Counted from the first letter of the stretch, positions 17,478 through 30,518 are shown. The stretch: DNA of 64,000 nucleotides from Catellatospora sp. IY07-71 (GCF_018326265.1 NZ_AP023360.1:1603501-1667500), one strand, 5' to 3'. Program-made: numbers and translations. The notes: generated from the sequence alone by a model not told the origin.

Positions 17478-18920
17478 ATGAGGCACGTGACGAAGCGCCC
17501 GCACGTTCCGAATGTCCTGGCCACCCGCTATGCCTCCGCTGAACTGGTGACGCTGTGGTCGCCCGAGGAGAAGGTCCGCGCCGAGCGCCGGCTGTGGCTC
17601 GCGGTGCTGCGCGCCCAGCGTGATCTCGGCATCGCGCTGCCCGACGGCGTGATCGAGGCGTACGAGCGGGTGCTGGACCAGGTCGACCTGGACTCCATCG
17701 CGGCCCGCGAGCGGGTCACCCGGCACGACGTGAAGGCGCGCATCGAGGAGTTCAGCGAGCTCGCCGGCCATGAGCAGATCCACAAGGGGATGACCTCCCG
17801 GGACCTGACCGAGAACGTCGAGCAGCTGCAGATCCGCGACTCGCTGCTGCTGATCCGGGACCGGATCGTCGCCGCGCTGACCCGGATGGCCGCCCGCGCC
17901 ACCGAGTACGACCAGACGATCATGGCGGGCCGCTCGCACAACGTGCCCGCGCAGGCCACCACGCTGGGCAAGCGGTTCGCCTCGGCGGCGCAGGAGATGC
18001 TGATCGCGTACGAGCGCCTCGACGAGCTGATCGCCCGCTACCCCCTGCGCGGCGTCAAGGGCCCGGTGGGCACCGCGGCCGACCAGCTCGACCTGTTCGA
18101 CGGCGACGCCGCGAAGGTCGCCGAGCTGGAGCGCCGGGTCGCCGGGCACCTCGGCTTCCAGCGGGTGCTCGACAGCGTCGGCCAGGTCTACCCGCGCTCG
18201 CTCGACTTCGACGTGCTGACCGCCCTGGCCCAGGCGGCGTCCGCGCCGTCGAGCCTGGCCACCACGATCCGGCTGATGGTCGGCCAGGAGCTGGCCACGG
18301 AGGGCTTCAAGCCGGGCCAGGTGGGCTCGTCGGCGATGCCGCACAAGATGAACACGCGCTCCAGCGAGCGGGTCAACGGCCTGGCCGTGATCGTCCGCGG
18401 TTACGCGAGCATGGCCGGTGAGCTGGCCGGCGACCAGTGGAACGAGGGCGACGTGTCCTGCTCGGTGGTGCGCCGGGTGGCCCTGCCGGACGCCTTCTTC
18501 GCCCTGGACGGCCTGTTCCAGACCTTCCTCACCGTGCTCGACGAGTTCGGCGCGTACCCTGCCGTGATCAACCGCGAACTGGACCGCTACCTGCCCTTCC
18601 TCGCCACCACGAAGGTGCTGGTCGGCGCGGTCAAGAAGGGCGTCGGCCGGGAGACCGCCCACGAGGCCATCAAGGAGCACGCGGTCGCCGTGGCGCTGGC
18701 CATGCGCGAGCGCGGCCAGGCCGAGAACGACCTGTTCGACCGCCTCGCCGCCGACGCCCGCCTGAGCCTCTCCCGCGCCGAAATCGACGCCCTGGTCGCC
18801 GACCGCTCCGCCTTCGTCGGCGCCGCCTCCGCCCAGGTCGCCGCGATCGTCGCCCAGGTCGAGAAGATCGCCGCCCAGCACCCCTCCGCCGCCGCCTACA
18901 CCCCCGCCGCCATCCTCTGA
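17478..18920 (+). CDS. purB: Adenylosuccinate lyase
   Basis: A 480-residue member of the fumarase/aspartase superfamily. It removes fumarate from SAICAR and from adenylosuccinate in purine synthesis. Visible motifs: [12 protein letters not shown] near residue 100, [18 protein letters not shown] (catalytic His region) and the superfamily signature [15 protein letters not shown]. Start is either ATG 17478 (used) or GTG 17487, which would give [17 protein letters not shown]. Gene order (not operon) with other pur genes; it ends in a strong hairpin. Confidence 0.95.
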   Translation: MRHVTKRPHVPNVLATRYASAELVTLWSPEEKVRAERRLWLAVLRAQRDLGIALPDGVIEAYERVLDQVDLDSIAARERVTRHDVKARIEEFSELAGHEQIHKGMTSRDLTENVEQLQIRDSLLLIRDRIVAALTRMAARATEYDQTIMAGRSHNVPAQATTLGKRFASAAQEMLIAYERLDELIARYPLRGVKGPVGTAADQLDLFDGDAAKVAELERRVAGHLGFQRVLDSVGQVYPRSLDFDVLTALAQAASAPSSLATTIRLMVGQELATEGFKPGQVGSSAMPHKMNTRSSERVNGLAVIVRGYASMAGELAGDQWNEGDVSCSVVRRVALPDAFFALDGLFQTFLTVLDEFGAYPAVINRELDRYLPFLATTKVLVGAVKKGVGRETAHEAIKEHAVAVALAMRERGQAENDLFDRLAADARLSLSRAEIDALVADRSAFVGAASAQVAAIVAQVEKIAAQHPSAAAYTPAAIL

Positions 18921-18922
18921 AA

Positions 18923-18968
18923 GGAAGGGCACCTTCTTCTCGTTTTCCGTAGTAGAAGGTGCCCTTCC
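18923..18968. terminator. 15-bp hairpin after purB (repeated terminator type)
   Basis: Arms GGAAGGGCACCTTCT and AGAAGGTGCCCTTCC enclose a 16-base loop containing TTCCGTAG. The same arms and loop motif recur at 61970-62013. Confidence 0.85.
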
Positions 18969-19016
18969 TAACGCGCCGCAGGCGCGGTGCGGGGTCGGGG
19001 CTGAGAGGATCACCGG

Positions 19017-19619
19017 GTGGAGTTCCTGGGCGCGCTGCTGGTGGCCTTCGTGGCGATCTTTCCGGTGGAGCTGCCGGACAAGACGTTCGTGGCGACGCTG
19101 GTCCTGAGCACCCGCTACCCGCCCCTGCCCACCTGGCTCGGCGTGGTGGCCGCGTTCGGCGTGCAGTGCGTGATCGCGGTGGCCTTCGGCGCGCTGCTGA
19201 CGAAGCTGCCCACCCAGCCGGTGCAGCTGGTCGCCGCGGCGCTGTTCGCGGTGGGCGCCTTCGTGCTGGCCCGGGGCGCGGGCAAGGCCGACGAGCAGGA
19301 GCAGGAGCAGGAGGAGGAGTTCGCGGCCAAGGCCGCCGAGCCCAAGCGCGGCTGGCGGGCCGCGGGCGCGAGCTTCCTGGTGCTGTTCACCGCCGAGTGG
19401 GGGGATCTGTCCCAGCTGCTGCTGGCGGGGCTGGTCGCCAGCGGGCGGCCGGTGGTGCCCACGTTCCTCGGCGGCTGGCTGGGTCTGGCCACCGTGTCCG
19501 GTCTGGCGGTGCTGCTCGGCCGGTGGCTGTTGAAACGGGTGAAGCTCAGGGTCATCCGTTACGTGGGCGCCGGGGTCTGCGGGGTCCTGTCGGTCGTGAC
19601 CTTGCTCTCAGCTCTGTGA
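19017..19619 (+). CDS. GDT1/TMEM165-type (UPF0016) cation transporter
   Basis: A 200-residue, six-helix membrane protein made of two halves. The duplicated family motif appears as [11 protein letters not shown] in the first half and [11 protein letters not shown] in the second. The halves are joined by a charged loop with a QEQEQEEE run (about residues 95-105). Homologues move Mn2+ or Ca2+ in exchange for protons. Start GTG 19017. The first motif has Pro where classical members have Gly (ExGDK), which I believe is common in actinobacteria. Confidence 0.85.
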   Translation: MEFLGALLVAFVAIFPVELPDKTFVATLVLSTRYPPLPTWLGVVAAFGVQCVIAVAFGALLTKLPTQPVQLVAAALFAVGAFVLARGAGKADEQEQEQEEEFAAKAAEPKRGWRAAGASFLVLFTAEWGDLSQLLLAGLVASGRPVVPTFLGGWLGLATVSGLAVLLGRWLLKRVKLRVIRYVGAGVCGVLSVVTLLSAL

Positions 19620-19737
19620 AAGCAGTGAACTTGTGGGAGTTTCGGTGCTCCCCAGAATTCTTGCCGGTTACGCCTGCCGGTAATCTGAACCTGCCCGTGG
19701 CGGACAGGCAGACATAGAAAAAGTCAGGAGTTTCCCC

Positions 19738-19980
19738 GTGGCTCGCGTCGTGGTTGACGTCATGCTTAAGCCCGAGATCCTCGACCCGCAGGGGCAGGCC
19801 GTCGCGAACGCGCTGCCCCGCCTGGGCGTCAACGACGTCGCCTCAGTGCGTATCGGTCGCCGTGTCGAGATCGATTTCGCCGGAGAGGCCGACCTGGAGA
19901 GGGCCCGCGAGATCGCGGACAAGCTCCTGGCCAACCCGGTCATCGAGGACTACGACATCCGGGTCGTAGAAGCGGCATGA
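19738..19980 (+). CDS. purS: Phosphoribosylformylglycinamidine synthase subunit PurS
   Basis: An 80-residue subunit starting at GTG 19738 after AGGAG. It has the usual layout: [27 protein letters not shown], then [11 protein letters not shown]. PurS bridges PurQ and PurL in the three-part FGAM synthase, which makes formylglycinamidine ribotide. The stop overlaps the purQ start (ATGA). The 118-bp leader carries no structure that I recognise. Confidence 0.95.
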   Translation: MARVVVDVMLKPEILDPQGQAVANALPRLGVNDVASVRIGRRVEIDFAGEADLERAREIADKLLANPVIEDYDIRVVEAA

Positions 19981-20653
19981 GCAAGATCGGTGTGGTGACC
20001 TTCCCCGGTTCGCTGGACGACGGGGACGCGGCCCGTGCCGCGCGTATCTCCGGAGCCGAGGTCGTACGGCTCTGGCACGCCGACCCCGAGCTGCACGGCG
20101 TCGACGCCGTGGTGCTCCCGGGCGGCTTCTCCTACGGTGACTACCTGCGCTGCGGCGCGATCGCCCGGTTCGCGCCGGTGATGGAGGCCGTCGCCGACGC
20201 CGCGCGCGGCGGCATGCCGGTCATGGGCATCTGCAACGGCTTCCAGATCCTCTGCGAGGCCCACCTGCTGCCCGGCGCGCTCACCCGCAACCAGCACCTG
20301 CACTTCCGCAACCGGGACCAGTGGCTGCGGATGGAGAACACCGACACGGCGTGGACCAACCACTTCACCGACCGGCAGGAGATCCTGATCCCGGTGAAGA
20401 ACGGCGAGGGCTGCTACGTGGCCGACCAGCGCACGCTGGACGAGCTGGAGGCCAACGGCCAGATCGTGGCGCGCTACATCCGCGGCAACCCGAACGGCTC
20501 GACCCGCGACATCGCGGCGATCCGCAACGAGGCCGGCAACGTGCTGGGCATCATGCCGCACCCGGAGCACGCCGTGGAGGCGCTGACCGGCCCCTCGCTG
20601 GACGGTCTCGGATTCTTCTCTTCGGTGCTCCGGCACCTGGCGGGGGCAGCAGC

Positions 20654-20657
<4 letters not shown>
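19977..20657 (+). CDS. purQ: FGAM synthase glutaminase subunit PurQ
   Basis: A 226-residue class I glutamine amidotransferase that supplies ammonia to PurL. The nucleophile Cys is in [14 protein letters not shown], and the His/Glu of the triad are in [11 protein letters not shown] near the C-terminus. [14 protein letters not shown] is the oxyanion-side motif. It overlaps purS upstream and purL downstream by 4 bases each, so the three subunits are translated as a unit. Confidence 0.96.
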
Positions 20658-23128
<2,471 letters not shown>

Positions 23129-23152
23129 ACAGCACCCCGACGCAAACACCCC

Positions 23153-23204
23153 GGGCGGCCTGCCCGGTGCCGGACCACCTGATCCGCCACCGGGCAGGCC
23201 GCCC
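23153..23204. terminator. 17-bp hairpin after purSQL
   Basis: Arms 23153-23169 and 23188-23204 are perfectly complementary (GGGCGGCCTGCCCGGTG) with an 18-base loop, 25 bp after the purL stop. Confidence 0.85.
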
Positions 23205-23205
23205 T

Positions 23206-23299
23206 CAGTTTCGGGAAAAGTGCACAAGTCCGAGCTGGCGAGGCTGCAGTTTCGGGGAAAGTGCACGAATCCGAACCGGCTAGGCCGCAGTTTCCCGGG
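23206..23299. repeat. 41-bp-period tandem CAGTTTCGGG repeat
   Basis: CAGTTTC begins at 23206, 23247 and 23288, an exact 41-bp period. The first two units share CAGTTTCGGG-AAAGTGCAC-A-TCCGA-C-GGC-AGGC and the third is cut short. The same motif and period recur at 47187-47244. It lies between the purL terminator and a convergent gene. Confidence 0.8.
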
Positions 23300-23340
23300 C
23301 ATCGCCCCGTGGCGGCCGCCGACCGCGGCGGTGGGGAGAG

Positions 23341-23970
23341 TCAGGCCGGGTAGGTCTGGGTGGCCCGCTCGGCCTGGCTCAGCCAGCCCCGCTCCACCAT
23401 CGTGTCCAGCACGGACTCCCACGCCCGGCGCGGATCGGCGTCGGCATCCGGGGCCAGCGGCACCGCCAGCACGGCGGCCTCGGCGACGGACAGCTGCGCC
23501 ACGGGCTTGCCGAAGCGCGTCTGCGCCGCGGTGGCCAGGCCGACCGTGCCGCGGCCGAAGTCGGCGTTGTTCAGGTAGAAGCCCAGCAGCTCGGTGCGGG
23601 TGTACCGGTCTTCGAGCTTCGACGCCATGATGCCGACGCGCCAGCTCGACACGTCATCCACGTCCGCCGCCGTCGCGGCGTAGCGCCGGGTGATCAGCGA
23701 GCCCGACCAGGGCCGGAACGGTTCCTCGTAGAAGTCGGGGTCGACGGCCGCGACGAACGTGTTGAGCACCGGCATCGGCACCTCGCGCAGGTCCACGACC
23801 GCCTGCTGGGGCCGGAGCTCCGCCGGTTCCGGCACGCTGTCGTAGAACTGCGTGGCGGCCACCGCCGCGAAGAGCACGATGAACGCGTCGATCGCGACGA
23901 TCGCGGTGATGATCCGGCGGCGCCGGCTCCATCGGGGCGAGGACTGCTGCACCACATCGACCATGGTCAT
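23341..23970 (-). CDS. Membrane-anchored degenerate GT51 (transglycosylase)-like protein 1
   Basis: 209 residues with one N-terminal transmembrane segment (about 21-43, IITAIVAIDAFIVLFAAVAA). The rest follows GT51 peptidoglycan glycosyltransferase order: VDPDFYEEP (canonical EDxxFYxHxG), SGSLITRRYA (canonical GSTITQQL), KLEDRYTRTELLGFYLNNADFGRGTVGLATAAQTRFGK (second Glu region), then a SVAEAAVLA segment. The first catalytic Glu-Asp is replaced by V-D-P-D and no transpeptidase domain follows, so catalysis is doubtful. A tandem paralogue lies upstream in the same direction. Confidence 0.75.
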   Translation of the reverse strand: MTMVDVVQQSSPRWSRRRRIITAIVAIDAFIVLFAAVAATQFYDSVPEPAELRPQQAVVDLREVPMPVLNTFVAAVDPDFYEEPFRPWSGSLITRRYAATAADVDDVSSWRVGIMASKLEDRYTRTELLGFYLNNADFGRGTVGLATAAQTRFGKPVAQLSVAEAAVLAVPLAPDADADPRRAWESVLDTMVERGWLSQAERATQTYPA

Positions 23971-24011
23971 GGACTCACCCTAGACCCGGGCACGGCGCCG
24001 CCACCGCCCCG

Positions 24012-24671
24012 TCAGTGGGGGACCGGCTTCGGGAACACCAGTCCGGCGCGGGTCGCGGCGCTCAGCAGGCCGCGCTCGACCATGGTGTCCAGCACCCGGT
24101 GCCAGGCCTGCTCGACGTGGGTCGAGCCCGCCCCCACGTGCACCGCGACCAGCGCGGCCTCGGCGAGGGTCAGGTCGCGCGGCTCCTTGCCGGCGTACCA
24201 CCGGGCCGCCTCGGTGAGGCCGGTCGCGCCGGTGTCGAAGCGTGCCGTGGTCAGGTAGAAGCCGAGCAGGTCGGACTTGGAGTACCAGTCCTCGAGCTTG
24301 TGCGCGGCGACGCGCACCCGCCAGCTGTCCAGCTCGGACTCGTCGAGCCCCATCGCGACGACCGCGTACTTCTTCGTGATCAGCGTGGACGGCCAGATCA
24401 GGCCGGTCGCCTGGTCGTGGAAGCCGGGGTCGACGGCCGCGACGAAGGCGTCGGCGACGCCGGGCGGCAGGTTCGTCACCCGGATCGGGTGCGTGGTGTC
24501 GAAACGCTCCTTCGGCATCGGCACGTCGGCGTAGTAGTACCGGACCCCGCCGTAGGCGACGCCCGCCAGCAGCGCCAGCACCGCAGCGAGACCCGCGAGC
24601 CGGAGCAGGCGGTTCGGCTTCGGCGGCGGCAGCGGCGCCGAGCGCGGAAGGTCGACAATGGACACTCCCAC
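24012..24671 (-). CDS. Membrane-anchored degenerate GT51-like protein 2
   Basis: 219 residues, paralogous to the downstream neighbour and laid out the same way: one transmembrane helix (about 22-42), then VDPGFHDQATG, STLITKKYAV, KLEDWYSKSDLLGFYLTTARFDTGATGLTEAARWYAGK and TLAEAALVA. The motif positions of GT51 are kept, but the first catalytic ED is V-D-P and the NxxxFGRG turn is changed to TARFDTG. It is less conserved than copy 1. The pair may act as regulators or scaffolds in wall synthesis; that is inference. Confidence 0.72.
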   Translation of the reverse strand: MGVSIVDLPRSAPLPPPKPNRLLRLAGLAAVLALLAGVAYGGVRYYYADVPMPKERFDTTHPIRVTNLPPGVADAFVAAVDPGFHDQATGLIWPSTLITKKYAVVAMGLDESELDSWRVRVAAHKLEDWYSKSDLLGFYLTTARFDTGATGLTEAARWYAGKEPRDLTLAEAALVAVHVGAGSTHVEQAWHRVLDTMVERGLLSAATRAGLVFPKPVPH

Positions 24672-24711
24672 ACGGTAGACGTATCGACGGCTGTGCGCAG
24701 CCCCGCCCGGG

Positions 24712-25155
24712 TCAGGCCAGCAGTTTCCGCGGTCCGGGGCCCTGTGCCGCCAGCTGGTCGCCCGGGTTGTAGAGCGCGCAGGACTGCAGGGACAGGCAGC
24801 CGCAGCCGATGCAGCCGTCGAGCGTGTCGCGCAGTCGCTCCAGCAGCGCGATCCTCGCGTCGAGGTCGGCCCGCCAGCGCGCGGAAAGCCGCGTCCAGTC
24901 CGCCTTGGTGGGGGTACGCCGTTCCGGCAGCTCGGCGAGCGCCTCCCGGATCCGCTCCAGGGACACCCCGACCTGCTGCGCGATCCGGATGAAGGAGACG
25001 CGGCGCAGCTCGCTGCGCTCGTAGCGGCGCTGGTTGCCGCCGGTGCGCACGGAGTGGATCAGGCCGCGCTCCTCGTAGAAGCGCAGCGCCGACGGGGCCA
25101 CCCCGCTCCGGGCCGACAGCTCGCCTATCGTCAGCAGCGTCACACCAGGTTTCAC
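24712..25155 (-). CDS. soxR: Redox-sensing MerR-family activator SoxR
   Basis: 147 residues from GTG 25155 (GGGGGATC before it). The N-terminal MerR winged helix reads TIGELSARSGVAPSALRFYEERGLI, a dimer helix spans about 80-112, and the [2Fe-2S] ligands are C115-x2-C118-x-C120-x5-C126. In actinomycetes SoxR responds to redox-active compounds and nitric oxide and usually controls a few oxidoreductase or transport genes. Here it faces a split transketolase across a short divergent region that holds two overlapping dyads. Confidence 0.93.
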   Translation of the reverse strand: MKPGVTLLTIGELSARSGVAPSALRFYEERGLIHSVRTGGNQRRYERSELRRVSFIRIAQQVGVSLERIREALAELPERRTPTKADWTRLSARWRADLDARIALLERLRDTLDGCIGCGCLSLQSCALYNPGDQLAAQGPGPRKLLA

Positions 25156-25169
25156 GATCCCCCGCCTTG

Positions 25170-25194
25170 AGTTCAAGTGCACTTTAACTTGCAC
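25170..25194. promoter_or_regulatory. Candidate SoxR operator between soxR and transketolase
   Basis: Two overlapping dyads lie here: AGTTCAAGTGCACTTTAACT (25170-25189, one mismatched pair) and GTGCACTTTAACTTGCAC (25177-25194). The latter is centred on TTAA and resembles half of the classical SoxR box (AACTTGAGG). Only 48 bp separate the two start codons. Confidence 0.6.
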
Positions 25195-25203
25195 CCTACT
25201 CTC

Positions 25204-25881
25204 ATGGCTGTCATCGAGGTGGAACCGCTGCTCACGCGGTTGACCGGGGACGAGAAGCACGCGCCGAGCGCGTACTCGACCCTGGACGTGCTCTGGGTCC
25301 TCTACGACCGGGTGCTGCGGGTGGACCCGCGCCACCCCGACGACCCCGACCGGGACCGCTTCCTGCTCTCCAAGGGCCACGGCCCGGCCGCGTACTACGC
25401 CGTGCTGGCCGCCAAGGGCTTCTTCCCGCCGGACTGGCTCGACGACCTGGCCGGGGCGGACAGCCCGCTCGGCCACCACCCGGACCGGCTGCGCGTGCCC
25501 GGCGTCGAGATCAGCTCCGGCTCCCTCGGGCACGGGCTCGGTCTCGGCGTGGGCACCGCGCTCGGGCTGCGGGCCCAGGGCCGCCTGGCACCGCGGGTGT
25601 ACGTCCTGCTCGGCGACGCGGAGCTGGACGAGGGCAGCAACCACGAGGCCATCGCGTACGCCGGCGCGACCGGCCTGGACACGGTCACCGCGCTCGTGAT
25701 CGACAACCAGTCGGCCTCGCACGGTTGGCCGGGCGGGATCGCGTCCCGGTTCGCGGTGCACGGCTGGACCGCGGTCACCGTGGACGGCCGCGACCACGAC
25801 GCCATCGCCGCCGGGCTGGCGCAGGCACGGGAGGGCGCGCCGCACGTCGTCGTGGCGCGTGTCGAGCAGAAGGGGAGCTGA
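25204..25881 (+). CDS. Transketolase, N-terminal (ThDP-binding) subunit
   Basis: 225 residues from ATG 25204. It carries FLLSKGHGPAAYYAVLAAKG, then the thiamine-diphosphate/Mg2+ motif GDAELDEGSNHEA (GDGE..N type) and IDNQSASHGWPGG. It ends after one domain, so the catalytic site needs the next gene's product. Shorter than most N-terminal subunits (about 270). The stop is 2 bp before the next start, giving a coupled pair. Split transketolases can serve the pentose phosphate path or a specialised pathway; the SoxR divergence favours a stress-linked one by inference. Confidence 0.9.
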   Translation: MAVIEVEPLLTRLTGDEKHAPSAYSTLDVLWVLYDRVLRVDPRHPDDPDRDRFLLSKGHGPAAYYAVLAAKGFFPPDWLDDLAGADSPLGHHPDRLRVPGVEISSGSLGHGLGLGVGTALGLRAQGRLAPRVYVLLGDAELDEGSNHEAIAYAGATGLDTVTALVIDNQSASHGWPGGIASRFAVHGWTAVTVDGRDHDAIAAGLAQAREGAPHVVVARVEQKGS

Positions 25882-25883
25882 TC

Positions 25884-26756
25884 ATGCGAGAGGCGTTCGC
25901 CGGCACCATGTCCCGGCTGATCGAGGAGGATCCGCGCACCGCGCTGGTGCTGGCCGACATCTCGGCCGCCGCGTTCGAGCCGGTCGCCCTCAAGCACCCC
26001 GACCGGGTGCGCAACGTGGGCATCCGCGAGCAGCTCATGATCGGCGTGGCGGGTGGGCTGGCCCTCACCGGGCTGCGCCCGGTCGCACACTCCTACGCCA
26101 CGTTCCTGATCGACCGGGCGTACGAGCAGATCAAGCTCGACCTGGCCCACCAGGGCGTCGGCGCGGTGCTGGTCAGCGTCGGCGCGTCCTACGACGGCTC
26201 CACCGCGGGCTACACCCACATGTCACCGATGGACGTGCAGCTCATCGACACCCTGCCCGGCTGGACCGTGCACGTGCCCGGCCACCCCGGCGAGGTCGCG
26301 CCGCTGCTGGCGGCCGCGATGCCCCACGACGACCCGGTCTACCTGCGGCTCTCGGCGCAGGTCAACGACATCGCGTACGCCGACGCGCACCTGCTGCGGC
26401 CGGTGCGCCACGGCTCGGGAGCGCTGGTCGTGGCGGTGGGGCCGATGCTGGCACCGGTGCTGGAGGCGACGCGAGGGCTGGACGTCACGGTGGCGTACAC
26501 GCACACCCCCCGCCCCTTCGACACCGCCGGCCTGCGCGCGCTGGCCGGCTCCGGCAACGTGGCCCTGGTCGAGCCGTATCTGGCCGGCACCTCCGCCCAC
26601 GTGGTGAGCGAAGCTCTGGCTGACCGGCCGCACCGCCTCCTCAGCCTGGGGGTGGGCCGGGTCGATCTCCACGCCTACGGCACCCCGGCGGACCACGCCC
26701 GCGCCCACGGCCTCGACCCGGCGGGCCTCCGCACCGCCCTGACGACCTGGCTCTGA
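25884..26756 (+). CDS. Transketolase, C-terminal subunit
   Basis: 290 residues from ATG 25884, directly behind the N-terminal subunit. It contains VRNVGIREQLMIGVAGGLALTGLRPVAHSYATFLIDRAYEQIKLDLAHQ, with the catalytic-site Glu in GIREQ, followed by GASYDGSTAGYTHMSPMDVQLIDTLPGWTVHVP. The C-terminal Rossmann-like domain starts near residue 175. Together the two subunits make a full enzyme of about 515 residues. Confidence 0.9.
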   Translation: MREAFAGTMSRLIEEDPRTALVLADISAAAFEPVALKHPDRVRNVGIREQLMIGVAGGLALTGLRPVAHSYATFLIDRAYEQIKLDLAHQGVGAVLVSVGASYDGSTAGYTHMSPMDVQLIDTLPGWTVHVPGHPGEVAPLLAAAMPHDDPVYLRLSAQVNDIAYADAHLLRPVRHGSGALVVAVGPMLAPVLEATRGLDVTVAYTHTPRPFDTAGLRALAGSGNVALVEPYLAGTSAHVVSEALADRPHRLLSLGVGRVDLHAYGTPADHARAHGLDPAGLRTALTTWL

Positions 26757-26854
26757 CCCGCCCCGGTCCGCTCAACCCGGTCCGCCCCACCCCGCCCCGG
26801 TTCCACCCCGCGGCCTGGCTCCACCCACGGCCGGGCTCCGACGCCCGTCCCTGC

Positions 26855-26920
26855 CAAGATCGGCGTTTCGTGTCCAACCTGCGGTCAGGCCGCACCTTTG
26901 GACACGAAACCCCGATCTTG
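26855..26920. repeat. Two-tier hairpin repeat (AAGATCGG/TCGTGTC family), copy 1
   Basis: Arms of 23 bp (26855-26877 and 26898-26920, one mismatch) begin CAAGATCGG and end TTTCGTGTCCAA. The loop holds a second small stem TGCGG/CCGCA. Relatives lie at 49470-49534 and 50988-51050. It lies 99 bp after the transketolase stop; the 26757-26854 stretch is low-complexity CCCCGG sequence with nothing else visible. Confidence 0.8.
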
Positions 26921-26967
26921 ACCACCGCCCGCGAGCCGCACCTCACTCCGCGCGGGCGGCCGCAAAG

Positions 26968-27058
26968 CAAGATCGCGACGATCTTGCGCGAACTGTTGGG
27001 GATACGCCCGATACGGGCGTGTCATCCCCGCAGCTCATGCAAGATCGTCGCGATCTTG
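26968..27058. repeat. Inverted pair of self-complementary 20-mers before the purM stop
   Basis: CAAGATCGCGACGATCTTGC at 26968-26987 and its complement at 27039-27058. Each copy is itself nearly palindromic (CAAGATCG...CGATCTTG), so the DNA can fold as two small hairpins or one large one. It sits 13 bp from the purM stop and probably ends the purF-purM transcript. Confidence 0.7.
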
Positions 27059-27070
27059 GTGGTGGGAGGG

Positions 27071-28213
27071 TCAGCCGCGGGTGTGGTGGCCGAGCATGTG
27101 GACCTGGCCGGTGCCTTCGACGATGTCGCCGACGTGCCAGCACTCGACGCCGCGGCCGGTGAGGAGGGCCATGGCGCGGTCGGCGTCGGCGGCGGAGACC
27201 ACCGCGAACATGCCGACGCCCATGTTGAAGGTCGACTCCAGGTCGGCGGTGTCGATGCGGCCCTTGCGCTGGATCAGGTCGAAGATCGGCTGCGGGGCCC
27301 AGGTGGAGCGGTTGACGATGGCGTCGACGTGCTTGGGGAGCACGCGGACCAGGTTGCCGGGGATGCCGCCGCCGGTGACGTGCACGAGCGCGTGCACCTC
27401 GCACTCGGCGATCAGCGTCAGGCAGTCCTTGGCGTAGATCTTGGTCGGGGTGAGCAGTTCCTCGCCGAGGGTGCGCTGGTCGCCCAGGTCCTCGATGACC
27501 GAGTCGAGCTTGAGCCGGGCCTGGCCGAGCAGCACGTGACGGACCAGCGAGTAGCCGTTGGAGTGCAGGCCGGAGGAGCGCATCGCGATGACCGCGTCGC
27601 CGACCTGGACCCGCTCGGCGCCCAGGATCTGGTCCTCCTCGACGACGCCGACGCCGTTGGCGGAGAGGTCGTACTCGTCCGGGCGCATCAGGCCGGGGTG
27701 TTCGGCGGTCTCGCCGCCCAGCAGCGCGCAGCCGGCGTACCGGCAGCCGTCGGCGATGCCCGCGCCGATCTCGGCGATGCGGTCCGGCACGACCTCGCCG
27801 CAGGCGATGTAGTCGAGCAGGAACAGCGGCTCCGCGCCGCAGGCGACCAGGTCGTCGACGACCATCGCGACCAGGTCGATGCCGACCGTGTCGTGGATGT
27901 TCATCTGCTGCGCGATGGCCAGCTTGGTGCCCACGCCGTCGGTCGACGAGGCCAGCACCGGGCTCTTGTACTTCGACGTGTCGAGCTTGAACAGGCCGGA
28001 GAAGCCGCCGAGGCCGCCCAGCACCTCCGGGCGGTGCGTACGCGCGACCTTGTCCTTCAGCATCTCCACGGCCCGGTCGCCGGCGTGGATGGACACGCCC
28101 GCGTCGGCGTAGGTGACGGTGCGCCGGCGGTTGGTGCTGCCCTCCGCCGTCCACAGCTGGCGGTTGCCGTTCTCCGGCTGCCCGGAGACGGGGCGCTCGG
28201 TCACGTGCGTCAC
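27071..28213 (-). CDS. purM: Phosphoribosylformylglycinamidine cyclo-ligase
   Basis: 380 residues from GTG 28213, chosen because AGGAG precedes it at a good distance; the open frame extends much further upstream but is shadow sequence. The enzyme closes the imidazole ring of AIR with ATP. Motifs: TYADAGVSIHAGDRAVEML, VLASSTDGVGTKL, VDDLVACGAEPLFLLDY, GGETAEHPG and HVTGGGIPGNL. It lies downstream of purF on the same strand. Confidence 0.96.
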   Translation of the reverse strand: MTHVTERPVSGQPENGNRQLWTAEGSTNRRRTVTYADAGVSIHAGDRAVEMLKDKVARTHRPEVLGGLGGFSGLFKLDTSKYKSPVLASSTDGVGTKLAIAQQMNIHDTVGIDLVAMVVDDLVACGAEPLFLLDYIACGEVVPDRIAEIGAGIADGCRYAGCALLGGETAEHPGLMRPDEYDLSANGVGVVEEDQILGAERVQVGDAVIAMRSSGLHSNGYSLVRHVLLGQARLKLDSVIEDLGDQRTLGEELLTPTKIYAKDCLTLIAECEVHALVHVTGGGIPGNLVRVLPKHVDAIVNRSTWAPQPIFDLIQRKGRIDTADLESTFNMGVGMFAVVSAADADRAMALLTGRGVECWHVGDIVEGTGQVHMLGHHTRG

Positions 28214-28281
28214 GGTTTTTCTCCTCTTTGTGCGCGGCACCGGCTTTTCAGGGAAGGGTGTCGGTGCCGTGACGAGTGGTG

Positions 28282-29814
<1,533 letters not shown>

Positions 29815-30006
29815 CTGCTGCTCCTTGCGCTTGTCGCTTCAGTAGCTGGTCGATGCCCTGCTCGCCAAAGCCGGCATCGATGGTGTGTGTCGGCGTCGGG
29901 CGGCGATTGCCGCCGCAGCTCAGTGTACGTGACCGGCAGGGGCGGACACCCCGGTGCCTGGCCCGTGCGACACGTGACTGAATCCAGGGTTACCAGTCTG
30001 CCAGGC

Positions 30007-30363
30007 CTAGACGATCGGGAAAAGAGCCCCGATATCGGACCGAATGCCGCTGGCCCGAATCCGCCCATCCGCCACCGCCGCCGCCCAATCCACGCGTCCG
30101 GCGGCGAGCTGAAGAAATGTGACCGGATCGGTCTCGACCAGGTTCGGGGGCGTACCACGGGTGTGCCTTGGCCCTTCGACGCACTGAATCGCACCGTATG
30201 GGGGAACCCGCACCTCCACCGAACGGCCAGGAGCCGTCGTCGCAAGATGTGCCAAGAGTGCCCTAACCGCATCGCGAAGCGTCAAACGTTCCGGGACCCG
30301 ACCCGTGGCCAGGGAGTCGAGGGCTTCGGCCACCGCCGGGGATATATCAGGCGAGGGGGACAT
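30007..30363 (-). CDS. Small sterol-carrier (SCP2)-like domain protein
   Basis: 118 residues from ATG 30363 (the frame extends 5 codons upstream). A short helical N-terminus (SPAVAEALDSLATGR) leads to an alpha/beta SCP2-like fold: SVEVRVPPYGAIQC, TPPNLVETDPVTFLQLAAGRVDWAAAVADGRIRASGIRSD and a hydrophobic end ALFPIV. The FLQLAAGRxxWxxAVADGRIxASG run is the family's signature. It lies 192 bp upstream of purF on the same strand, a neighbourhood I recall from other actinobacteria. Ligand unknown. Confidence 0.82.
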   Translation of the reverse strand: MSPSPDISPAVAEALDSLATGRVPERLTLRDAVRALLAHLATTAPGRSVEVRVPPYGAIQCVEGPRHTRGTPPNLVETDPVTFLQLAAGRVDWAAAVADGRIRASGIRSDIGALFPIV

Positions 30364-30518
30364 AAGCGGACGATACAAGATTACTTTTACTCATTATGTA
30401 CGGGCCCTGGGTCGCGCAATCCTTCCTTCGCAAGGCATAGTTGCGGGCGGTGTATTCCCGCAGCGCCCCCCACACCCCGCTCGCTGTGGGATATCGAGGA
30501 GCTTGGAAGGCGGTGGCC

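Noticed and set aside
19620-19737. A purine riboswitch in the purSQL leader
   Set aside because: The 118-bp leader has no recognisable aptamer and no terminator-antiterminator pair.
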